Shown piece by piece: positions 54,545 to 63,835 of a stretch of 64,000 nt of DNA (positions are counted from its first letter, which is position 1; each line of letters opens with the position of its first letter). Both the position numbers and the translations under genes were made by a program. Below the pieces are notes generated by a model. The model was not told where the DNA came from. It saw only the letters and a list, made by a program, of their open reading frames with translations, and ran no database searches. Source of the DNA: CAVWQV01 sp963757115 (lineage in GTDB: Bacteria; Pseudomonadota; Alphaproteobacteria; Acetobacterales; Acetobacteraceae); the NCBI GenBank assembly GCA_963757115.1, contig CAVWQV010000002.1:46187-110186 (forward strand), given 5' to 3'.

Positions 54545-54587
54545 GCGGGGATAGCCGCCGCCCCTCCGGGTGGGCGGCTATCCCCGC
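54545..54587. terminator. Bidirectional terminator
   Basis: GCGGGGATAGCCGCC (54545-54559) and GGCGGCTATCCCCGC (54573-54587) form a perfect 15-bp stem with a 13-nt loop. It sits between the convergent molybdoenzyme (ends 54531) and ThiF-like gene (ends 54628), and can serve both. Confidence 0.8.
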
Positions 54588-54627
54588 CAAAGCCAGCTAG
54601 CGCGGGCAGGGCTGCGGGCCGTCGCTG

Positions 54628-55473
54628 TCAGCGAAAGTATCGTTTAGGGTCGGCCTTGATCCCGCGCACGCCTTCCGAAATCAAGACTTCATCGAAGCGC
54701 GCCATCACCAGGTCGACGTGATAGATATACGGCACCGGCTTGATGCCGAGTGGCTCGTTCAGCAGCAGGCGCAGCGCGTTCCCCGCCATCACCGCCGTTG
54801 AGAGCAGGCAGACCGCGCTCACCGTAGAGCCATACCTTTTCCGAACATCGAGATATGGTTCCGGCGCGTAATGCCTGTACATGTGCGTCGCCTGAAGACC
54901 GAGCGCCCAATTATCGAGTTGTTCCTGCTCGGACATCGAGTTGTTCACGTCGAAGTATTCGTCGAACGACATATGATCTGGATGAAAAAGCTGCGCGGTA
55001 CAGCCGTACGCCTGAGGACCCACGATCATCACCGGCACACGACGACGACGTGCCTCGGCGTGCAGTATCCGCCGAGCGGGCACCTGAAAGTAATCGATCG
55101 CATCACAGATGAAGTCGAGGCCGTCCACGAACTCCGTAACGTTCGACCGGTCGATCCCGCTGAAGCGATCAACCTTGAGCGCCGGGTTGATCGACATCAA
55201 TCGCTCCTCGAGCACCTCGGCCTTCTTGCGCCCGACCGTGTTGACGGTACAGCCGAACTGGCGACCCATGTTTTCGGGACCGAACGTATCGAAGTCTGAA
55301 ATTTTTATGCGGCCAACGCCCTGGCGGACAAGGCACTCCGCATGCGTAAAGCCCACACCGCCAGCGCCACCCACAGCTACCGCCTTGTGCGCAAGGGAGT
55401 CGAGCTGCTCCTGGGTGAGCATGCCGACCATTCGACAAAATAAGATGTTGCGATCGAAAGGATCGGCCATCAC
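54628..55473 (-). CDS. E1-like ThiF-family adenylyltransferase
   Basis: A 281-residue ThiF/MoeB-fold protein. The nucleotide motif is AVGGAGGVGFTHAECLVRQG, followed by ISDFDTFGPENMGRQFGCTV with NTVGRKKAEVLEER (adenylation residues), DFICDAIDYFQV and HADHMSFDEYFDV-like sequence (HPDHMSFDEYFDVNNSMSE). The VGPQAYGC and MSFDEYF segments are, from memory, typical of a subgroup sometimes fused to nitroreductase domains (Rv1355c-like). There is no partner ubiquitin-like protein with a GG tail and no rhodanese gene nearby. So it is not the ordinary ThiF or MoeB. Function unknown. Confidence 0.85.
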   Translation of the reverse strand: MMADPFDRNILFCRMVGMLTQEQLDSLAHKAVAVGGAGGVGFTHAECLVRQGVGRIKISDFDTFGPENMGRQFGCTVNTVGRKKAEVLEERLMSINPALKVDRFSGIDRSNVTEFVDGLDFICDAIDYFQVPARRILHAEARRRRVPVMIVGPQAYGCTAQLFHPDHMSFDEYFDVNNSMSEQEQLDNWALGLQATHMYRHYAPEPYLDVRKRYGSTVSAVCLLSTAVMAGNALRLLLNEPLGIKPVPYIYHVDLVMARFDEVLISEGVRGIKADPKRYFR

Positions 55474-55838
55474 CCGCTCTCCTTAGCCCTGGACGACGTC
55501 GTCTGCGCAACTTCCGCCTGCGCTTTCGAGCGATGAACGGTCGAGTATCCGATTTACCCTTTTCACGCAAGATTAGAAAACAATCCGATCCCCCGCAAAC
55601 TCATACAAATAGAAGAGTTAAACAGCCGTTAATTCATCGTGAAAAAGCCGTTTGCCAACGCGAGGAGCGGGGCCTTGTCGGGCCACCGATGGAGTTTTGT
55701 GTCACGCGAAATGCCGAGCGCGGGCCTCGACTCGCCTTGCTGAACCGACGGGGTAGTATGCGTCTCAGGGAAGTAAGCGGGACGCAAAGGCCTGTTCGGC
55801 AGCCGCCGTGCCCAAAGCGCCAGAAACGGAGCGGACAC
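55474..55838. other. Gene-free divergent promoter region
   Basis: This 365-bp gap separates the minus-strand ThiF-like gene from the plus-strand ThDP enzyme. The middle (about 55555-55640) is AT-rich for this genome (TTAGAAAACAATCC, ACAAATAGAAGAGTTAAACA), as expected for a promoter. No conserved RNA or protein is visible; the frames here look non-coding. Confidence 0.5.
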
Positions 55839-57700
55839 ATGGACACCGTCACCCAGACAGCCGATGCCACCGCGGTCGCGCGCATGTGCCGGTGCACCGG
55901 GTTCTGGCCGATGACCTCAAGGGGCTCGGCGTCGACACGGTATTCGGCCTGATGAGCGACGACACCGCGGTGTTCTGCACCTCGCTCGACGCGACCGGCA
56001 TCCGATTCTGCGGCGCGCGACACGAGAACCAGGCGGTAGCGATGGCTGAAGGCTACGCGGCCGCTACCGGGCGGCTCGGTGTCGCGGTGATCGGCCGCGG
56101 TCCGGCGACCGCGAACGGCCTGCATGCCTCGGTCTACGCCAGCCGCACGGGATCGCAGGTGCTCATCATCTCCGGCGACGCGGCCGTGCCCGGCGGCAGC
56201 CCGAACGGGCTCGGCCCGGACTACAAGAGCTTCAACGCCGCCGCCGTGCTGCCCGCGGCGGGACTGCGCACCTTTGTTGCGGCCAGCCCCGGGGCGGCGC
56301 GCGCGGCGCTGGCCGACGCCGTCGCGATAGCGCAGCGGGGCACCGCGGCGGTATTGCTGCTGCCCGTCGACGTGCAGCTGGCCGAAGTATCGGTACACGC
56401 CGACGAACCCTCGCCTGTCCGGCCGGCCGCCCCCCGCCGGCCAGCCTCCGCTCGGCCGCAATCCATTGCTGCCGCCGCGGCGGTGCTGGCGCGAGCACGC
56501 CGGCCGCTCATCATCGCCGGCCTCGGCGCACACCGGGCCGGGGCGCGGCAAGCGCTGGAACAGCTCGCGGAGCGAATTGGGGCCCTGCTCGTCACCTCGC
56601 TGAAAGGCAAGGATCTGTTTCGCGGCAATTCCTACAATCTTGGCGTCATCGGTTCGTTCTCGCATTCAACAGGACGTCGGATGATCGAGCAGGCGGATTG
56701 CGTTTTGGTGTTCGGCGCCGGGCTCAACCTGCTGACGATGAGCTTCGGGATGTCGGTGCCGCGGGACGCTCCGGTCATCCAGGTCGATACGGTGCGCGGC
56801 AACATCGGTCGCTGGACCACCGCCGACGTCGCCGTGGTCGGGGATGCAAAGCTGGTGGCCGAACAACTGACAGAGGCCGTGCCTGCACGCCCCGCGGGCG
56901 ACAAGCCGTTCCACAGCGAGGACACGCGGAAGCTGCTGGCATCCTTCGACATAGCCGGCGATTTCCAGGCTACGCACACGCCACGCACGGTCGACCCGCG
57001 GGCGCTCGCCTTGGAACTGAACAGGATGCTGCCGGAGAAGCGCAACATCGTCTACGACGCCGGCAACTTCCTGGGCGTGGTGCCATACCTGACGGTGCCG
57101 GATCCCGGCCACTTGAAGATGACCAGCGATTTCGCCTCTATCGGGCTCGGCTTCGGCGCCGCGCTCGGTTTCGCCAAGGGGCGGCCGGACGCAGCGACAG
57201 TGCTGTTCATCGGCGACGGCGGTTTCCTCATGACCATGGGCGAGCTCGAGACCGTGGTGCGCGAGGATCTGCCGCTGGTGATCGTGCTGATGAACGACTG
57301 CGCCTACGGCGCCGAGCTGCACTTCCTGAAAATGCGGGACCTGCCCGTGGCGCAGTCCGTATTTCCGGATGTGGATTTCGCCCCTGTAGCGGAGGCATTC
57401 GGGTTCCAGGCAGCGACGATCCGAACGCTGGACGATCTCCGCGCTTTGGCGCCCGTGCTGGGTAAACCCGAGGGACCCGTGTTCCTGGACTGCAAGATCA
57501 ACGCTGCGATCGCCGCGCCCTTCATGGGCGAGTTGGTGGAGTACCGAAAAGCAGCATCACTGAGAGCGAGGGGGGTATTTTCCAATCGGCGAGGAGCAGG
57601 GTCAGCAATTTCAACAATCGGCTGCATAGCGACGGTCAGCTCCAACTGCGCGTCTGCTCGAGAGTGTTCGCGCGCATGCCGGACGAGGCAACCAAGCTAG
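55839..57700 (+). CDS. Thiamine-diphosphate enzyme, acetolactate-synthase-like (frameshift near start)
   Basis: A ThDP-dependent enzyme of the acetolactate synthase/oxalyl-CoA decarboxylase superfamily, about 620 codons. The catalytic Glu is in FCGARHENQAVAMAEGYAAA; the central FAD/nucleotide-like domain has PLIIAGLGAHRAGARQALEQ; the ThDP motif is LFIGDGGFLMTMGELETVVR with the metal-binding LIVIVLMNDCAYGAE-like block. The N-terminus is broken: ATG 55839 reads MDTVTQTADATAVARM, and a 1-base shift near 55880 joins HVPVHRVLADDLKGLGVDTV. The last 40 residues are basic and probably past the true end. The substrate is unknown. Confidence 0.85.
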
Positions 57701-57718
57701 CGCGATGGGGCAGGCTAC

Positions 57719-58843
57719 GTGAGCCTTCGGCTCTCTGAACTACCTGGCTGGCTCTCGAGCGCCGCCCTCATGGCCACTGTGGCGGCGGTCGCTCTCCTCG
57801 CCCACTGGCTGTCGCTGCGCATCGTTCTTCGGGTGCCCGTACCGGGCCGGGCGCGTGGTTTCGTGCAGACTTTTCTCTCGGCCACCACGGGCCCGAGCCG
57901 GCTAGCCGTCGTCGTCATCGCCCTCTGGGCGGCGCTGGCCTCAACCGCCTTTCCCCCGGCAGTTTCCCAAAGCATCGGCCAGGTATTGCTCGTCGGCTTG
58001 ATCGTGCTGGCAGGCTGGAGCGCCGCGCGGGCGCTGGAGGTCGCTGCCGCACTCTATCTCCGGCGCTTCCGCCTCGATGCGGAGGACAATCTGCTGGCGC
58101 GCAAGCATGTGACCCAGATGCGCGTGCTAAAGCGCGCCGGCGACGTACTCATCGCCTTGCTCACCACGGGGACGGCGCTGATGACCTTCGCATCCGTGCG
58201 CGGCTACGGCGTCAGCCTGTTTGCCTCCGCCGGTGCGGCCAGCTTCGTGGTCGGCTTGGCGGCACGGCCGCTACTAACGAATCTAATCGCCGGGGTGCAG
58301 ATCGCCGTTACTCAACCGATTCGCCTGGAGGACGCGGTCATCGTGGAAGGAGAGTGGGGCTGGGTCGAGGAGATCACCAGCACCTACGTCGTTGTCCGGC
58401 TGTGGGACTGGCGCCGCATGATACTGCCTCTCTCGTACTTCCTGGAGAAACCCTTCCAGAACTGGACCCGCGAGACAGCTTCGCTGATCGGGTCCGTATT
58501 TGTGTACGTGGACTACACGGTGCCGGTGCAGGCGGTGCGACAGAAGCTCGAGGAGCTGGTCCGGGAGAGCTCCCTGTGGGACGGCCGGGTGGTGAACCTA
58601 CAGGTCAGCGGCGCCACCGGAAGCACTGTCGAACTGCGCGCCCTGGTGAGCGCGCGCAACGCGCCGCAGACCTGGGATCTGCGATGCGAGATACGCGAGA
58701 AGCTGATCGCCTTCCTTCAACGTGAGCATCCATACGCGCTGCCCACGGCGCGGGTGGAGCTGCACGCCCGAACCGACGATGCCGGGCAACACGCAGCCGA
58801 CACGGCGCAGCGGGGACCGGATGCTGCACAAAATCACCCATGA
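57719..58843 (+). CDS. MscS-family mechanosensitive channel
   Basis: A 374-residue membrane protein from GTG 57719. Three to four hydrophobic helices (ALMATVAAVALLAHWLSLRI, SRLAVVVIALWAALASTAFP, VLLVGLIVLAGWSAARALEV) are followed by the pore helix region SLFASAGAASFVVGLAARPL and the MscS beta domain (QPIRLEDAVIVEGEWGWVEE with YVVVRLWDWRRMILPLSYFL). The C-terminal 30 residues are disordered. It protects against osmotic down-shock. Its start is 19 bases after the previous stop. Confidence 0.92.
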   Translation: MSLRLSELPGWLSSAALMATVAAVALLAHWLSLRIVLRVPVPGRARGFVQTFLSATTGPSRLAVVVIALWAALASTAFPPAVSQSIGQVLLVGLIVLAGWSAARALEVAAALYLRRFRLDAEDNLLARKHVTQMRVLKRAGDVLIALLTTGTALMTFASVRGYGVSLFASAGAASFVVGLAARPLLTNLIAGVQIAVTQPIRLEDAVIVEGEWGWVEEITSTYVVVRLWDWRRMILPLSYFLEKPFQNWTRETASLIGSVFVYVDYTVPVQAVRQKLEELVRESSLWDGRVVNLQVSGATGSTVELRALVSARNAPQTWDLRCEIREKLIAFLQREHPYALPTARVELHARTDDAGQHAADTAQRGPDAAQNHP

Positions 58844-59084
58844 TCCGCTGCGCGCCGAAGCGATCCCAGTGCCGATCAGCAAAGCTCACGGATGGTACGC
58901 TAGCATTCCAACGTTTAAACGAGTTTGGCTCGCGTCCAGTGCTGAGAACCCAATTCCGATCGGAACGTCCGCTACCCGAGACATAACTACCAATAAAGGA
59001 CGCGACAAGATTCAGTGCGTTTGGGCATCCATAGCCAACGTCCACGAAATGCGAGCTGCCGCCAAACGCTTGCCTGGATCCACC
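58844..59084. other. Intergenic gap, nothing recognised
   Basis: The convergent gap between the mscS-like gene and the alpha/beta hydrolase. It contains short AT-rich stretches and no hairpin strong enough to call. Confidence 0.4.
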
Positions 59085-60116
59085 TCAGGCGGCAAGGGCC
59101 AGATCGCGCGCAGTCTCCCTGGAATCCGCCGTCTGAGGTGGCGCACGGCGGGCTTCGGCCTCCTTCGCCACGCGCTCAATCGCCTGCGCAACCTGCCGGG
59201 CTGCGAGGTGGTGGACCATGTGCCCCGCCCCTTTCACGATTTGCAGCACGCTGCCTGGAATGCTGCGGCAGAGCTGTTCGGACCTGCGCGTGAATACGAC
59301 CTTATCACCGTCACCGGCGATGATGACCACCGGCAGCGCCAGATCCTTGTAATGGCCTCGCAACGCGAGCGCGCCGGGGATCATCAGAGCACCGTCGACC
59401 GAGGTGGCGCGAATTTGCGAGGGGCGAAGCGCCATTGCGGACGAATACTCGGCCTGAAACCGAGCCGGCACCCGGGCGGGCGAGAACATCGCCCATTTGA
59501 GGAGCGGCATCTGTAGCCATCCAAGCAAGGGCGATACGGTGTGGCGCAGCACGTCTCCCAGCACTGGAAGCGCTCCTGCCGCCACCAAAAGCGCATCGGG
59601 ACGCAGCGTCCAGAAGTAGTAGCCGGAGATTAGCACCAAGCCCGCCGTGTCCGCCTGGTGGCGCTCGGCCATGGCGAGGGCCACGATCGTGCCCCATGAG
59701 TGGCCGACGATTACGGGCCGCTCGACACCGAGCCGATGCAACGCTTTGTGGAGCAGTTCCGCCTGCTGGGCGGCCGTCCACAGGCGCCCGCGCGGACGCT
59801 CGCTGTAGCCGAAGCCGGGCCGGTCGAAGATGATAACTCGGTGCGTCCGCAGCAGGAGCTCCGCCACCCCGCTGGTGTTCCAATCGTCCCCGGTCACCGC
59901 ATTTCCGTGGATCAGCACGACGGGGCTGCCCCTGCCACGGTCGCTGTAGTGCAGCCGTACCCCGTCCACCACGATGAACGAGCCTTTGGGCGGATGCCTG
60001 CTCTCAGTCCGCCGCGCCACGGCGTGGTTGGCCACGGCGAGCGCGGCCAAAGCCCCCGCGCCCGCGAGAAAAGCCATGCCGGGCAAGCGGCTCTTCAAGG
60101 AAGTAAAGAGCGTCAT
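59085..60116 (-). CDS. Alpha/beta hydrolase, membrane-anchored or exported
   Basis: 343 residues from MTLFTSLKSRLPGMAFLAGA at 60116 (ATG 60143 adds 9 residues). An N-terminal hydrophobic helix (AFLAGAGALAALAVANHAVA) should anchor it or direct export. The hydrolase core has the oxyanion-hole segment VVLIHGNAVTGDDW, the nucleophile in VIVGHSWGTIVALAMAERH (GHSWG), the acid Asp in VVIIAGDGDKVVF and the His in KGAGHMVHHLAARQVAQAI. Similar to haloalkane-dehalogenase/peroxidase-type hydrolases; the substrate is unknown. Confidence 0.9.
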   Translation of the reverse strand: MTLFTSLKSRLPGMAFLAGAGALAALAVANHAVARRTESRHPPKGSFIVVDGVRLHYSDRGRGSPVVLIHGNAVTGDDWNTSGVAELLLRTHRVIIFDRPGFGYSERPRGRLWTAAQQAELLHKALHRLGVERPVIVGHSWGTIVALAMAERHQADTAGLVLISGYYFWTLRPDALLVAAGALPVLGDVLRHTVSPLLGWLQMPLLKWAMFSPARVPARFQAEYSSAMALRPSQIRATSVDGALMIPGALALRGHYKDLALPVVIIAGDGDKVVFTRRSEQLCRSIPGSVLQIVKGAGHMVHHLAARQVAQAIERVAKEAEARRAPPQTADSRETARDLALAA

Positions 60117-60393
60117 TGTGATCCTTTGCGCATTGACGAGCACCGGCCCGCCCGCCCCGGCTACCTAGTGCCGGCGACTATGGTGCAACGCAGCATAGGT
60201 GGGAAGTTGCTCAGGAGGCCAGAGCTTGCCGTAGATCGTGATGAGCCCAGGGGCCGCCGGAAGCAGTCGGTTCCCCGCAGGCAATCCAGCAATCCCGACC
60301 CTCCTCCCCGATCCGCCTTGGACTCCGGGTTGGGAGGCGGCGATTGTCGCGGAGCTACGCGGGCAACAGCCGTCCCGCGCAGGCGCATCGCGG

Positions 60394-61174
60394 CTATTCG
60401 GGAATCAGCCCGCCATCCACATTGAATGACTGGCCGGTTATGTTGCGGGCGCCATCACTGGCCAGGAACACCACCATCGCGGAGATGTCCTCCGGTTCGT
60501 TCGCACGCCCGAGCGGAATCTCGCGCACGCGTTGCCGCTCCATCTCATCCACAGCTAGCCCCTCCTGCTCCGCTCGCACGCGCAGGTTCGCCTCCGACAG
60601 GGCCGTGCGGGTAACTCCGGGGCAGACCGCATTGACGTTGATATCGTGCTGGGCAAGCTGCTGTGCGGCCGTCCGGGTCAGGCTGATGACGGCGCCCTTA
60701 CTCGCGGCGTACGCTGCGTTTGATGTACCAGCGTAACCCTTGCCCGCAATGGAGGCGATATTGATGATCCGCCCGCCACGGCGCGGGATCATCTCGCGCG
60801 CGACGCGCTGGAGGCAGAAGAACACGCCCTTCGCGTTCACCCGGTGAATTCGGTCCCAGTCCGCTTCGGTGAGTTCCATGATGCCAGCACGCCGAGTTCA
60901 CGCCGGCGTTGTTGACCAAGATGTCGATCCGCCCGAATTCCTCGATTGTCCGGCGCACGATGCGATCGATTTCCAGCAAGTCGCCGACGTCGGCCGTCAG
61001 TGCGAGCGCGCGGCGCTGCGTCTCCGAGATCGCATTTACCGTCGCTTCCGCGGTCTCGCCGGCGATGTCGACCGCCACAACATCCGCTCCGGCCGCGGCG
61101 AGCGCGAGGGCGGTGGCCTTCCCTATCCCGGTTCCCGCGCCGGTCACCAACGCAACCCGATCAGTCAGCGTCAT
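60394..61174 (-). CDS. Short-chain dehydrogenase/reductase (frameshift)
   Basis: A classical SDR of about 260 codons from ATG 61174. The cofactor motif is VALVTGAGTGIGKATALALA (TGxxxGIG), then VAVDIAGETAEATVNAI and LVNNAGV. Near 60884 the frame changes (one base), and the rest reads MELTEADWDRIHRVNAKGVF, INIASIAGKGYAGTSNAAYA (Ser and YxxxK, with ASKGAVISLTRTAAQQL), DINVNAVCPGVTRTALSEAN and ends SFNVDGGLIPE. Divergent from the solute-binding protein, with a 209-bp promoter gap. It may act in the same catabolic pathway as the amidohydrolase downstream. Confidence 0.9.
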
Positions 61175-61383
61175 TGTTGCTCCCTCCTCTCAGACCCGAA
61201 CCGCAGTCGCTCGTGCGGCCCCATGCCGCGACCACTGGCAATACCTCACGAGCGCAGACTACACCCCCGACTTACGCTTAGGGGAGATGGCCAGGCCAGC
61301 GGCCCGACGCGGAGTTATACCGAGGTTGCGAGGGCTCCCTTAACGGCGGACGATACCGCGGAACCATGCATCGAGGAGAGCGC

Positions 61384-62625
61384 ATGACAATGATTGGCAT
61401 CAAGCGCCGCGCCCTGCTCACCGGGGCTGCGGGCACCACTCTCGGTGCACCCTTCATCCGCCGCGGCCATGCGGCCGAGGCAATTCGCCTCGGACTGCTG
61501 AGCGATCTCAACGGCTCCTATTCGGCACTTTCTGGCCAGGGCGCCGTCGCCGCCGTGAAACTCGCCGCGGCGGACTTCATGAAGGATCATCCCGACATTC
61601 AGGTCGAGGTGCAGGCCGCGGATTTCCAGCTCAGGCCCGATATCGGGCTCGCAATCGCGCGGGGCTGGTATGACGCACAGGCGGTGGATTGCATCCTTGA
61701 TGTGCCGATGTCGGCCCTTGCCTATAGCCTCGGCGGTTTGGCCCGGGAGCGCAACAAGACGGTGATTTTCACCGCGACGTCGAGCGACGAAGTGACGGGT
61801 CGCTATTGCGGTCCTAACCACATCCATTGGACGCAGGACACGTACGGGCTCGGTGCAACGGTCGCGAAGGCCGCGCTAGCGAAGGGGCTCGACACCTGGT
61901 TTTTCATCTTTCCGGATTACGCGATGGGCAAGTCGCAGGTGGCGAGCATCACGCATATTGTGGAGCAAAGTGGCGGCAAGGTGCTCGGCTCGGTGGCGCA
62001 CCCGTTTCCGGGCGTCACCGACTTCTCGAGCTACCTGCTGCAAGGACAGGCGAGCGGCGCAAAGGTGATTTGCCTCGCGAATTCCGGCGACGATGCCGTC
62101 AACTGCATCAAGCAGGCGACCGAGTTCGGGATACTGGGAAAAGGGCAGACCCTGACGCTGCCGCTGTTCGATACGCCCCTCGTCAAGGCGGTGGGACTGG
62201 AGACGGCGCAGGGCCTGACCTATGCCGCTGCCGCATACTGGGACAGGAACGACGCATCTCGTTCGCTCCAGCAGCGCCTCGCGCCCGCACTCAACGGCAA
62301 CCCAATGGCGCAAAATCACGCAGGTGACTACACGGGGGCATACGCCTACCTCAAGGCGGCTTCGGCCGTCGGTATCGGGCGCGCGAAGTCCGATGGTAGG
62401 GCCGTGATTGAATATCTCAAATCGGCGCCTTTCGACGATCCGATCCTCGGGCACTGTGTCGTCCGGCCAGACGGACGGATGGTGCATGACATGCTGCTGA
62501 TGGAGATCAAGAAGCCGAGCGAGTCCAAGAGCGATCTCGATCTGGCCCGGATCGTCTTGGTGGTCCCCGGTGACCAAGCGTTTCGCCCGATTGCGGACGG
62601 CAACTGCCCGATGCTGAAGAGTTAA
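61384..62625 (+). CDS. Branched-chain-type solute-binding protein
   Basis: 413 residues from MTMIGIKRRALLTGAAGTTL at 61384, with GAGGAG upstream. The twin-Arg KRRALLTGAA start and cleavage near RRGHAAEA suggest Tat or Sec export to the periplasm. The mature part is a type I binding fold: IRLGLLSDLNGSYSALSGQG, VDCILDVPMSALAYSLGGLA, IFPDYAMGKSQVASITHIVE, VICLANSGDDAVNCIKQATE and LPLFDTPLVKAVGLETAQGL. The rest of the ABC transporter (LivHMGF) is not in the window. The amidohydrolase gene follows; a terminator separates them. Confidence 0.92.
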   Translation: MTMIGIKRRALLTGAAGTTLGAPFIRRGHAAEAIRLGLLSDLNGSYSALSGQGAVAAVKLAAADFMKDHPDIQVEVQAADFQLRPDIGLAIARGWYDAQAVDCILDVPMSALAYSLGGLARERNKTVIFTATSSDEVTGRYCGPNHIHWTQDTYGLGATVAKAALAKGLDTWFFIFPDYAMGKSQVASITHIVEQSGGKVLGSVAHPFPGVTDFSSYLLQGQASGAKVICLANSGDDAVNCIKQATEFGILGKGQTLTLPLFDTPLVKAVGLETAQGLTYAAAAYWDRNDASRSLQQRLAPALNGNPMAQNHAGDYTGAYAYLKAASAVGIGRAKSDGRAVIEYLKSAPFDDPILGHCVVRPDGRMVHDMLLMEIKKPSESKSDLDLARIVLVVPGDQAFRPIADGNCPMLKS

Positions 62626-62648
62626 ATCCGGCTGTTTGATCCCGGGAT

Positions 62649-62672
62649 GCGCGCAGACCGCTGCGCGCTTTT
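62649..62672 (+). terminator. Rho-independent terminator after the binding protein
   Basis: GCGCGCAG (62649-62656) and CTGCGCGC (62661-62668) form a perfect 8-bp stem with an ACCG loop, followed by TTTT. It is 24 bases after the stop. A classic intrinsic terminator. Confidence 0.85.
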
Positions 62673-62750
62673 CAGCGCCCTACGTCAAACGCTTCCACAC
62701 TTGTTGCAACCGCGGGGTCCGTGCTGGGCTGGCACGATGGAGGAGCGAAC

Positions 62751-63767
62751 ATGAGCCAAAGCGACCCATTCTCGCGCGGGTCCGACCCGGTTTGGCTGGC
62801 CAAACATCAGGAACCGATACTGGAACCCGATCTGCCGATCATCGATCCACACCATCACCTATGGATTAGGCCCGGCAACACCTATCTTCTCCCTGAGCTG
62901 CTGGAGGACCTCGGGAGCGGTCACGCGGTCACCGCGACCGTGTTCGCCGAGTGTCACTCCATGTATCGCGCTGAGGGGCCCGAAGAGTATCGCGCGGTTG
63001 GCGAGACCGAGTTCGTCACCGGTGTTGCGGCCATGAGTGCCAGCGGCAGCTTCGGTCCGACGCGTGTCTGTGCGGCAATGTTCGGCAATGCCGACCTCAC
63101 CCTCGGCGCCGCAGTACAGGCGGTGCTGGAGGCGCACATGGCAGCAGGCGGCGGGCGCTTCCGTGGCATCCGCTTCTCGACCGCGTGGGACGACAAGGTT
63201 CGCGCTGTCGCACCGCGGCCCGGCATGATGGCGGAGGCGCAATGGCGCGAGGGATACGCTTGTCTCGGCACCTTGGGCTTGTCTTTCGATGCCTGGGTGT
63301 ATCATCCCCAGCTCGCCGAGGTAGCCGAGCTTGCCGGAGCTTTTCCAGGCACGACGCTCATCCTAAACCATGTCGGCAGCCCGATCCTTGGCGGCCCATA
63401 CGCCTCCAGGCGCGAGGAGGTTTTCGCGGATTGGAGGGCGGGAATGGCTAAGGTTGCGCGTCATCCCAACGTGTTCGTCAAGCTTGGTGCGCTTCCGATC
63501 CGGCTGCCCGGCCACGGAGGCGGCGCGCGGGAGATGCCGCCCACGTCGGACGAGGTGGCGAATGCCTGGCGGCCGTACATCGAGACTTGCATCGAGCTAT
63601 TCGGCGCGGAGCGCGCCATGTTCGAAAGCAACTTTCCGGTGCAGAAGCGCTGGTGCAGCTATCAGGTGGTCTGGAACGCATTCAAGCGGCTTGCCTCCGC
63701 CGCATCGAGCGCCGAGAAAGCAGCGTTGTTTAGCGGCACCGCACGGCGTGCCTATCGAATGCAGTAA
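62751..63767 (+). CDS. Amidohydrolase family protein (TIM-barrel, lactone/decarboxylase type)
   Basis: 338 residues from MSQSDPFSRGSDPVWLAKHQ at 62751 (GGAGGAG lies just upstream). The metal motif is LPIIDPHHHLWIRPGNTYLL (HxH), the later His is in LILNHVGSPILGGPYASRRE, and the terminal Asp-region is MFESNFPVQKRWCSYQVVWN (SNFP, where many members have SDxP). That Asn for Asp is a notable difference. The family includes 2-pyrone-4,6-dicarboxylate-type hydrolases and decarboxylases; the substrate is unknown. It starts 126 bases after the binding-protein stop. Confidence 0.9.
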   Translation: MSQSDPFSRGSDPVWLAKHQEPILEPDLPIIDPHHHLWIRPGNTYLLPELLEDLGSGHAVTATVFAECHSMYRAEGPEEYRAVGETEFVTGVAAMSASGSFGPTRVCAAMFGNADLTLGAAVQAVLEAHMAAGGGRFRGIRFSTAWDDKVRAVAPRPGMMAEAQWREGYACLGTLGLSFDAWVYHPQLAEVAELAGAFPGTTLILNHVGSPILGGPYASRREEVFADWRAGMAKVARHPNVFVKLGALPIRLPGHGGGAREMPPTSDEVANAWRPYIETCIELFGAERAMFESNFPVQKRWCSYQVVWNAFKRLASAASSAEKAALFSGTARRAYRMQ

Positions 63768-63835
63768 TGAGGGAGAGGGATGCATCGTCCCTGCCCTCGG
63801 TCACTCGGCTGTTTTGTGTGGGATGCGCGCGGCCC

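Noticed and set aside
54628..55473. Calling the E1-like protein ThiF or MoeB
   Set aside because: It has no thiamine or molybdopterin biosynthesis neighbours and no ThiS/MoaD partner, and its C-terminal part differs from those enzymes.
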